DNA from: Oscillospiraceae bacterium
Lineage (GTDB): Bacteria; Bacillota; Clostridia; Saccharofermentanales; Saccharofermentanaceae
Reading direction: 5' to 3'
Assembly (NCBI GenBank): GCA_902767145.1
Contig: CACXGG010000200.1
Location: forward strand, 1 to 7,423
DNA: 7,423 bases
In this document: one piece after another, positions 1 to 4,663 of the stretch
Layout: each line of letters opens with the position of its first letter
Position numbering within the stretch: position 1 is the first letter of the stretch
The notes under the pieces: model-generated
Database searches by the model: none
What the model was told of the DNA's origin: nothing
Seen by the model: only the letters and a program-made list of their open reading frames with translations
Position numbers and translations under genes: made by a program

Positions 1-1
1 C

Positions 2-355
2 CCGGATATGAGCCAAGGCTATTGCGTGAAGGGAGAGGATACAGCGGCTTTCCTTGAGAGCTCCCTTAGTGAATTGGGCCTTTCTGATGAAGAGGCAGGT
101 GCTTTTATCTGTTACTGGTTGCCGATGATGGAAGATAATGATTACAATGTTATCTCTTTCCAGAATGATGCATATGAGGAAGCGGCTTCGTTGTATGTTT
201 CACCTTCTCCGGATACGGTTATCAGAGTAAATATGATGTGGTATGCTTCTGACGCTTATGTCGATATTCCGCCCCAGGATCTATCTTCGTTTAATCCTTC
301 CGAGAGAGAAGGCTTCACAGTGGTAGAATGGGGAGGAGAGATGTACGGAGAGTAA
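2..355 (+). CDS. C-terminal part of a putative cell-surface or lipoprotein (5' truncated by window edge)
   Basis: The reading frame is open from the left edge (codons Pro-Asp precede the first Met at 8) and ends at TAA 353-355. The ATG at 8 has no room for a ribosome binding site and sits inside a conserved-looking stretch, so I treat the gene as 5' truncated. About 117 residues are visible: an acidic Leu-rich helical segment (FLESSLSELGLSDEEAGAF), then a beta-rich part with ICYWLPMMEDNDYNVISFQ and the ending GFTVVEWGG. From memory, this 'YWLP-M--N-YN-ISFQ ... GFTVVEWGG' pattern closes many clostridial proteins of unknown function that carry signal peptides or lipoboxes; I know no enzymatic role. 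The export signal would lie upstream of the window, so surface location is inference. The next gene starts 6 nt downstream, so the two may be cotranscribed. Confidence 0.7.
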   Translation, partial: PDMSQGYCVKGEDTAAFLESSLSELGLSDEEAGAFICYWLPMMEDNDYNVISFQNDAYEEAASLYVSPSPDTVIRVNMMWYASDAYVDIPPQDLSSFNPSEREGFTVVEWGGEMYGE

Positions 356-361
356 TGAGAT

Positions 362-1171
362 ATGAGTGATACGCTTCAGGCTAAGGTTGAGAAGAGCATA
401 AGGGAGGAGTTCCATGCTTCGCTGTTTGCACCTTTCTGTAAAGCCTGTAAGACGTATGAACTGATCTCTCCCGGGGACCGGATCGCGGTATGTATCTCAG
501 GCGGGAAGGATTCCATGCTAATGGGGAAGCTCTTCCAGGAGATCTTGAAGCATAACAAGGTGGATTTCTCTCTTGAGTTCCTGGTCATGGATCCCGGATA
601 TGCTGACGAGAATATGTCTCTTCTTATGTCTAATGCACATTCTATGGTGTTACCTGTCAGCGTCTTTACCAGTCCTATATTTTCGACCATCGCTTCTTCC
701 AAGACACCATGCTATGACTGCGCCCGCCAGAGGAGGGGATATCTGTATAGTCAGGCTTCTTCTCTGGGATGCAATAAGATAGCTCTGGGGCACCACTATG
801 ATGATGTGATAGAGACTACGCTTATGAGTATGCTCTATGGCGGGCAGGTGCAGACGATGATGCCGAAGCTTCGGAGCAGAAACTATCCCGGGATGGAGCT
901 TATCAGGCCTATGTATCTTATCCGGGAAGCTGATATTGTAGGTTGGGCTTCTTACTGCGGACTGTCTTTTCTTGATTGTGCCTGCCGTGTTACCGATTCT
1001 CCTTCCAAGTCTTCTACGAGGCAGGAGATAAAGGAACTGATCGCTTATATGAAGGCTAAGAATCCTTCTGTTGAGGCTAATATATTCTCCAGCGTGGAGA
1101 ATGTGGATCTGGATTCTGTTATCGGGTATAAGTCGAAGGGGGAGCGGCATCTGTTCCTGGATGATTATTGA
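362..1171 (+). CDS. TtcA-family PP-loop ATPase / Fe-S tRNA sulfurtransferase-like protein
   Basis: A 269-aa cytosolic protein of the adenine nucleotide alpha-hydrolase (PP-loop) superfamily. Residues 46-51 are the ATP-pyrophosphatase loop SGGKDS. A CxxC pair (C117, C120) lies in CYDCARQRRG, the position of the first two Fe-S cysteines of TtcA. GHHYDD (143-148) is the conserved His/Asp motif, and FLDCAC (C206, C208) supplies the distal cysteine. TtcA proteins use a [4Fe-4S] cluster to make 2-thiocytidine at tRNA position 32. This protein differs by extra N-terminal cysteines (C26, C29), Cys at residue 44 before the P-loop, and a CxC rather than CxxC distal motif. It matches the variant I recall from Clostridia, so the exact tRNA target is uncertain and I give no symbol. 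The start at 362 lies 6 nt after the previous stop; GGAG at 346-349 in the end of the preceding gene is a weak binding site, so coupling is likely. Confidence 0.88.
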   Translation: MSDTLQAKVEKSIREEFHASLFAPFCKACKTYELISPGDRIAVCISGGKDSMLMGKLFQEILKHNKVDFSLEFLVMDPGYADENMSLLMSNAHSMVLPVSVFTSPIFSTIASSKTPCYDCARQRRGYLYSQASSLGCNKIALGHHYDDVIETTLMSMLYGGQVQTMMPKLRSRNYPGMELIRPMYLIREADIVGWASYCGLSFLDCACRVTDSPSKSSTRQEIKELIAYMKAKNPSVEANIFSSVENVDLDSVIGYKSKGERHLFLDDY

Positions 1172-1216
1172 GCTTAATGTGGGCTTAAGGTAGTTTAATA
1201 GTTGTTTAATGTTTTA

Positions 1217-1258
1217 ATCCTCCTGTTCTGCGATAATGGTATCGGAGTAAAGGAGGAT
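1217..1258 (+). promoter_or_regulatory. RBS-sequestering hairpin upstream of the signal-peptide ORF
   Basis: ATCCTCCT (1217-1224) is a perfect 8-bp complement of AGGAGGAT (1251-1258), which contains the Shine-Dalgarno of the 1264 ORF. The 26-nt loop holds a second perfect inverted repeat, CGATA/TATCG (1231-1235 / 1240-1244) around ATGG. In RNA the pair would form a nested hairpin hiding the ribosome binding site. Regulation by this structure is inference; a chance match to a purine-rich SD is possible. Confidence 0.4.
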
Positions 1259-1263
1259 CTCTT

Positions 1264-1353
1264 ATGTTTAGAAGAACTTTGTCGGGGATAGCTGCGCTGG
1301 TTACGGCCGCTTCTATGGCCTTCGGGATGGCTTTTCCTGCTGATATGCTATAA
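1264..1353 (+). CDS. Orphan 29-codon ORF resembling an isolated Sec signal peptide (small protein or gene remnant)
   Basis: ATG 1264 is preceded by a near-ideal AAAGGAGG (1249-1256) with a 7-nt spacer. The 29 codons end at TAA 1351-1353. The product begins MFRR, runs through a hydrophobic stretch (LSGIAALVTAASMAFGMAF) and ends PADML. That is the n-region, h-region and small-residue cleavage-zone layout of a signal peptide, but no mature protein follows. It is in the same frame as the 1384 gene, but two stops (TAA 1351 and TAA 1369) lie between them, so a single substitution would not join them. It may be a remnant of a secreted-protein gene, a translated leader, or a true small membrane peptide. 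The strong RBS suggests translation is or was real. Confidence 0.5.
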   Translation: MFRRTLSGIAALVTAASMAFGMAFPADML

Positions 1354-1354
1354 T
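1346..1354 (+). promoter_or_regulatory. Extended -10 promoter for the 1384 gene
   Basis: TGCTATAAT is a perfect extended -10 element. No good -35 is seen at 17-18 bp upstream, as is usual for extended -10 promoters. It would start transcription near 1361, about 23 nt before the ATG at 1384. It overlaps the stop codon of the signal-peptide ORF. The short leader also has CCCT (1357-1360) facing AGGG (1371-1374) of the SD, a weak 4-bp pairing. Confidence 0.5.
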
Positions 1355-1383
1355 CCCCCTATATTGGATAAGGGAGATATTAT

Positions 1384-1980
1384 ATGCGCATCACGACAGG
1401 GGATGGATATGCAGATATTGAAGATAACGGGACTGTTTTGAGGTTTTCCGGGCAAGATCTTGGCTGGGCATTCACTGCCATTTATTCGGATTCTGAGTGG
1501 ATTTCCGGATCGGGATCTAAGATCGGTCTTGCGGTTGATGCTGTGTTATATAACTCTGATATGAACGCTACTCTTCCCCCGTCTGAACAGTTCTGTTTCG
1601 GGTTCAGGTTCCGGGATGTTGATTCGCTGGTGTCGGTGCTTCTTACGATCCCGGATCTGAAGGGAAGTCTCTCTGTTGTTTCTGATGATTCTTTTGAGTG
1701 GACGCTGCCTTCCGGGGTCTGCATGACGATCGTCCTGTCTGAGATCGTGAACAGGAAGGGTGAGGTGTCTATCAGGCAGTGGGATGTTTTTCCCCGGTAT
1801 GAGGATGCCGTGTGCCAGCAGTGGCATACTGAGGAAGAGGATATCTTCTCGGATATCGTACTGATCAACTATGGGAGGCTGTTCTGGGTCAAGGATAGAA
1901 AGGGCAGGGTAGTCCTTATGTCCAAATACGACTACGACAGGATGAGCGAGAAGAGCAGGAGCAAGTATCAGATCCTCTGA
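1384..1980 (+). CDS. Hypothetical protein, 198 aa, no recognised family
   Basis: I do not recognise this protein. The start is supported by AGGGAG (1371-1376) with a 7-nt spacer and an extended -10 promoter just upstream. The sequence is acidic, with alternating hydrophobic beta-like segments (about residues 5-60 and 70-125), a Trp/Tyr-rich middle (IRQWDVFPRYEDAVCQQWH) and a basic, helical C-terminus (MSKYDYDRMSEKSRSKYQIL). There is no signal peptide and no membrane segment, so a soluble cytosolic protein is likely. Its three cysteines are not arranged as a metal site. It ends at TGA 1978-1980, directly abutting the stop of the opposing gene at 1981; the shared palindrome TGATCA contains both stops. 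It appears to be monocistronic. Confidence 0.7.
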   Translation: MRITTGDGYADIEDNGTVLRFSGQDLGWAFTAIYSDSEWISGSGSKIGLAVDAVLYNSDMNATLPPSEQFCFGFRFRDVDSLVSVLLTIPDLKGSLSVVSDDSFEWTLPSGVCMTIVLSEIVNRKGEVSIRQWDVFPRYEDAVCQQWHTEEEDIFSDIVLINYGRLFWVKDRKGRVVLMSKYDYDRMSEKSRSKYQIL

Positions 1981-2619
1981 TCAGTCTCCGTAGTCCATCT
2001 CGCGTAAGACTTCTCCGCAGGCTACGCACGTGTGCTCTGTATAGGATGTGCCCCCGCGGTGGTGCTGGGATGTCTGGTTTGTGAGTACCAGCATGTGCTT
2101 TCCGCTTTTGCAGTCCTGCTTTATGTTCTCGGGGACCATGGATGCTTCTTCAAGCTTCTTGAAAGCTTCTCTTCTGTTTTCGAAGGATTCACTATTGTCC
2201 AGGGCGATCTTCAGGTAATCGCGTTCCTCTTTACAGATACTGCAGACCTCGGCGCATCTGCCAGGGATGGGGACAAAGTCGTGTTTTGTGCGTGTGAAGC
2301 CGCACCTTCTGCATTTGTATGTGCAGTTGCCCTGGGGCTCTTCGTCGTGTTCCTGTTCTATTTTCTTTCCGCAGATCCTGCAGGTGCCTTCGCAGATGGT
2401 ATCTGATACTGATGTGTAGGAGAATCTGTGTTCTTCGTCGCGGATCTTGCCGCACTTAAGGCAACGGCAGTTGTCCCAGTCGTGGTCTTCGTCCCGGGTC
2501 TTTCCGCAGATCTGGCATCTGCAATGGTTCCAGGAGTGGCCTGAATCCTTCTTCTCACCACACCTGGAACATGTACAGCCATTCCATTTATGTCCGAATA
2601 TGGAACAGAGGCCGCCCAT
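1981..2619 (-). CDS. Cys/His-rich tandem zinc-ribbon-like repeat protein, 212 aa
   Basis: The protein has 22 cysteines. Residues 10-63 are three in-register 18-residue units with the pattern HxWxxCxCxxCG followed by charged residues; the His positions 10, 28, 46 and 64 are exactly 18 apart. Residues 76-129 carry three looser sets of Cx3Cx2C (76/80/83, 99/103/106, 122/126/129) with linking histidines. Residues 132-170 form a charged helical segment without metal motifs, and the end has a final HTCVACG (196-202). The spacing predicts several small zinc sites; zinc binding and any nucleic-acid or protein partner are inference. The gene starts inside the TAATG that ends the upstream 95-aa gene, and no good SD precedes it, so translation probably depends on reinitiation. 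No signal peptide is present, so it should be cytosolic. Confidence 0.75.
   Translation of the reverse strand: MGGLCSIFGHKWNGCTCSRCGEKKDSGHSWNHCRCQICGKTRDEDHDWDNCRCLKCGKIRDEEHRFSYTSVSDTICEGTCRICGKKIEQEHDEEPQGNCTYKCRRCGFTRTKHDFVPIPGRCAEVCSICKEERDYLKIALDNSESFENRREAFKKLEEASMVPENIKQDCKSGKHMLVLTNQTSQHHRGGTSYTEHTCVACGEVLREMDYGD
2431..2592 (-). repeat. Three in-frame 54-bp coding repeats (18-residue Cys/His units)
   Basis: Within the 2619-1981 gene, codons 10-63 encode three consecutive 18-residue units (starting GHKW/GHSW/DHDW, each with CxCxxCG and ending in a Lys/Arg-Asp-Glu type linker). The DNA copies are similar but not identical, so this is a protein-level tandem duplication rather than a simple-sequence repeat. 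Confidence 0.7.
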
Positions 2620-2906
2620 TACTTCAGGATCTCTTCGAGCTTAGTGATGAGTTCGGCTGTTCCTTCGCCGGCTTTCTTGTTCATGAGGTTGAACCTGAGG
2701 GCTGCAACACAGAGCTTCTTAGCCTGCTTAGCACTCACGCCCTCTTTTTTCTTGATGGACTCCGCTACTTTGTAGTAGACGTTTCCCGCTTCGCTGGGCA
2801 TGTTGTTGGGTGCTTTTACGAGTTCTCCTGTGAGGAGTTCGATCTCTTCCTTGCTCAATCTTTCATTCAGATCGATGAGCTCTGACTTTTTACTGAATAA
2901 ACCCAT
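2619..2906 (-). CDS. Small helical hypothetical protein, 95 aa
   Basis: The frame stays open back to an ATG at 2936, but I choose the Met at 2906 because GGAGG (2915-2919) lies 8 nt upstream of it, and MGLFSKK is a natural start; this gives 95 aa. The protein is Lys/Glu-rich and predicted mostly alpha-helical, with SKEEIELLTGELVKAP near residues 18-33, a KKKEGVSAKQAKKLC stretch at 52-66 and a final helix ELITKLEEILK. It has no membrane segment and only one cysteine. I do not recognise a named family. Its stop codon shares one base with the start of the zinc-ribbon-like gene (TAATG), so the two proteins form a coupled operon and may act together. Confidence 0.75.
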   Translation of the reverse strand: MGLFSKKSELIDLNERLSKEEIELLTGELVKAPNNMPSEAGNVYYKVAESIKKKEGVSAKQAKKLCVAALRFNLMNKKAGEGTAELITKLEEILK

Positions 2907-2953
2907 ATGACCTACCTCCATATTATCTGTGGTCATCTAATGCGGACAGTTAC

Positions 2954-2962
2954 ATTATAACA
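2954..2962 (-). promoter_or_regulatory. Extended -10 promoter for the minus-strand two-gene operon
   Basis: On the minus strand this reads TGTTATAAT, a perfect extended -10, with predicted start near 2947, about 40 nt before the ATG at 2906. No convincing -35 is seen. It is flanked by a 6-bp inverted repeat, AGTTAC (2948-2953) and GTAACT (2972-2977), a possible but weakly supported operator. Confidence 0.55.
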
Positions 2963-3001
2963 TGAGGATGGGTAACTCCTGCTGATTTTCCATTGATTTT
3001 G

Positions 3002-3010
3002 TGGTATAAT
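3002..3010 (+). promoter_or_regulatory. Extended -10 promoter for the small membrane protein
   Basis: TGGTATAAT is an extended -10 with a partial -35 (CTGATT, 2982-2987, 17-bp spacing). It would give a leader of about 25 nt containing the GGGAGGAGG ribosome binding site (3025-3033). It is divergent from the minus-strand promoter at 2954-2962. Confidence 0.55.
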
Positions 3011-3041
3011 ATTTATTGGAATTTGGGAGGAGGTATTAGCT

Positions 3042-3263
3042 ATGCTTACCGCTATATTTGTTATTGCTTTGATCTATGTTTTTATCAGGATGATCTTGTT
3101 TGCCATCAAGGCTGCATGGGGTATCGCTAAGTGCGTTGCATTTATCGTGCTGCTTCCGCTGATCATTGTTGGACTGGCTATCGCAGGTATGTTCTATATC
3201 GCACTTGGCCTGGCTATAGTTGTCGCAATAATCGCTACCATCGGCTGGCTTATCGCACTCTGA
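3042..3263 (+). CDS. Small integral membrane protein, 73 aa
   Basis: A very strong SD, GGGAGGAGG (3025-3033), sits 8 nt before the ATG. The product is almost entirely hydrophobic: segments at about residues 2-22, 32-50 and 51-72 could form two or three membrane helices. R16, K23 and K30 are its only basic residues, and there are no Asp or Glu at all. The polypeptide ends right after the last hydrophobic helix. No family is recognised; no lipobox or catalytic motif is present. Pore-forming toxin-like, stress-related and subunit-type roles are all possible and none is supported. It is monocistronic with its own promoter, divergent from the 2906 gene. Confidence 0.7.
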   Translation: MLTAIFVIALIYVFIRMILFAIKAAWGIAKCVAFIVLLPLIIVGLAIAGMFYIALGLAIVVAIIATIGWLIAL

Positions 3264-3274
3264 TATAGTTTCTG

Positions 3275-3304
3275 TTGACACCTCTGTTGTGTTGGTGGTA
3301 TTTT
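3275..3304 (+). promoter_or_regulatory. Promoter of the tetR-SDR-acyltransferase operon
   Basis: TTGACA (3275-3280) is a perfect -35. An 18-bp spacer leads to TATTTT (3299-3304), a 4/6 -10 preceded by TG at 3296-3297 as in extended -10 elements. The start would be near 3311, inside the palindromic operator. Confidence 0.65.
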
Positions 3305-3330
3305 ATGGATGAATAAATATTCATTCATAA
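3303..3330 (+). promoter_or_regulatory. 28-bp palindromic TetR operator
   Basis: Positions 3303-3330 form a near-perfect inverted repeat: 12-bp arms with one mismatch (3308/3325) around the 4-bp centre AAAT. The core is TGAAT-AAAT-ATTCA. It covers the expected transcription start and ends at the SD of the tetR gene, the classic site for TetR-family autorepression. Binding by the adjacent regulator is inference from position and symmetry. Confidence 0.7.
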
Positions 3331-3339
3331 GGAGGGCGT

Positions 3340-3915
3340 ATGCCTAAATCTGAAGAACGCTGCAGGGAGATAAGGGAAGAGACCAGAGAACTTATAGTCC
3401 GGAAGTCTGCTCTGTACTTTGCCAGGAATGGTTTTTCCGGGACGAAGATAAGCGACCTGTCGAAGAATATCGGCATTGCCCAGGGTTCGATCTATAACTA
3501 CTTCGGATCCAAGGAGGAGCTCTTTGCTGAGGTCTATTCCATATCGGATAAGATCGCTGGAGTCCATAAGCTGGATACTGTTGCGAAGCTGCCGATCCCT
3601 GCGGATAAGAAGATAGATATGCTCTCTGAACATATCATCAAGAACATTAAGAAGGATGAGATGTTCTCTGCCGGTATTGCTCTCTTTACCCAGCGTATGC
3701 TGGAGGGGGAGGCTGACGATGCCTTCTATAAGACTACGGAGAAGATGATAAAAAGCGGCCAGAAGGAAGGCAGCGTCGTAGCAGGAAATGCCAGGAAACT
3801 GGCGGAGTACTACTGGGGCGTTGTCTATCTTTATGCGCTGAAGAGGCTGTATACCGAGGATTTCGTGATGATCACGTCTTCGGATCTGTCCAGGATACTG
3901 TTGAGGGATAAGTAA
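3340..3915 (+). CDS. TetR/AcrR-family transcriptional regulator
   Basis: A 191-aa protein. The N-terminal region (about residues 14-61) has the TetR DNA-binding signature: AxxxFARNGFSGTKISDLSKN, then GIAQGSIYNYFGSKEELF with the recognition helix around residues 46-55. The remaining 130 residues form the helical ligand/dimer domain, which is not conserved enough to name a ligand. Length is normal for the family. AGGAGG (3330-3335) precedes the ATG by 4 nt and overlaps the edge of the palindrome at 3303-3330. It is the first gene of an operon with an SDR and a condensation-like acyltransferase, so it most likely represses this operon and releases it in response to a substrate or product. Lysine codons are mostly AAG, like the surrounding background. 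Confidence 0.92.
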   Translation: MPKSEERCREIREETRELIVRKSALYFARNGFSGTKISDLSKNIGIAQGSIYNYFGSKEELFAEVYSISDKIAGVHKLDTVAKLPIPADKKIDMLSEHIIKNIKKDEMFSAGIALFTQRMLEGEADDAFYKTTEKMIKSGQKEGSVVAGNARKLAEYYWGVVYLYALKRLYTEDFVMITSSDLSRILLRDK

Positions 3916-3916
3916 T

Positions 3917-4663
3917 ATGATAGCTATAGTTACAGGTGCCACGGGAGATATCGGAACGGAGTTCGTTAAGAACCTTTTGGGTGAAGTAGATGAGATCTGG
4001 GCAGTTGGAAGAAGTACCGAGAAGCTGGATGCTCTTGTTTCTTCTTTCGGACCTAAGATCGTTCCTGTCAGGACTGATCTGTCGGATAAGTCTGATGTTC
4101 TGGCTTTGTGCCAAAAGATCTCTGAAGCTGCCCCTGATATAAAGTATCTTGTGAATAATGCAGGGACGGGAAAGATGGCTCCGGTGTCTGAGTTCTCCAC
4201 AGCTGAGATCGACAGCCTTCTGGAGATCAATATGGTGGCTGCTACGCTTCTTTGCCGTGCGGCTATACCCTTTATGGTGAAGGGATCTTATATCCTCAAT
4301 ATCTGCTCGGCTTCTGCTTTCCAGCCGAATCCATATATCGCTCTCTATTCTGCAAGTAAGAGCTATCTTCTGTCCTTTACAAGGAGCCTTAACGTGGAGC
4401 TTTCTGATGTGACATGTACGGCTGTCTGCCCGGGTTGGGTGGATACCAAGATGCTGTCGAAGATGCACGACGGTAAAGAGGTCAAGTACCCCGGTATAGT
4501 AACTGCTAAGAAGGTGGTGGACAATGCCATCCGTGATGTAAAGAAGGGCAGGGATGTATCGGTATGTTCCTCTTACAACAGATGGCTGAGGTTTTACAGT
4601 AAGATCATGCCCCACAGGCTCGTCATGAAGCAGTGGGTCAGGGGAATAAAGGACTATGTATAA
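3917..4663 (+). CDS. Short-chain dehydrogenase/reductase (SDR, DltE-like)
   Basis: A 248-aa classical SDR. TGATGDIG (6-13) is the nucleotide-binding glycine motif. Arg32 after beta-2 (VGRS) favours NADP(H), NNAG (80-83) and Asn105 are structural/catalytic, and Ser131 or Ser133 with Tyr144 and Lys148 (YSASK) complete the catalytic set. PGWVDT (172-177) follows. The C-terminal tail (about 219-248), rich in Arg, Trp and Lys (RFYSKIMPHRLVMKQWVRG), resembles the tail of DltE-type SDRs. The reaction would be reversible oxidation of an alcohol or reduction of a carbonyl; the substrate is unknown. The ATG is 1 nt after the tetR stop, with GAGGGA (3903-3908) as SD, and the last 8 nt overlap the next gene, so the three are cotranscribed and probably coupled. 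Confidence 0.93.
   Translation: MIAIVTGATGDIGTEFVKNLLGEVDEIWAVGRSTEKLDALVSSFGPKIVPVRTDLSDKSDVLALCQKISEAAPDIKYLVNNAGTGKMAPVSEFSTAEIDSLLEINMVAATLLCRAAIPFMVKGSYILNICSASAFQPNPYIALYSASKSYLLSFTRSLNVELSDVTCTAVCPGWVDTKMLSKMHDGKEVKYPGIVTAKKVVDNAIRDVKKGRDVSVCSSYNRWLRFYSKIMPHRLVMKQWVRGIKDYV

Noticed and set aside
650..1150. 166-codon minus-strand frame opposite the TtcA-like gene
   Set aside because: The plus strand carries PP-loop and Fe-S motifs; the antisense product is Arg/His-rich and featureless.
1173..1189. CTTAA/TTAAG hairpin after the TtcA-like gene as a terminator
   Set aside because: Five AT-rich pairs with no following T-run; could be chance.
2032..2406. 124-codon plus-strand frame with hydrophobic, signal-like stretches
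   Set aside because: It is the antisense of the Cys-rich gene; Cys/His codons read in reverse give Ala/Val/Phe-rich artefacts. No SD is present.
2907..2936. Upstream ATG (2936) as start of the 95-aa protein
   Set aside because: A clear GGAGG sits 8 nt before the Met at 2906, while the 2936 ATG has no SD, so the shorter form is favoured.
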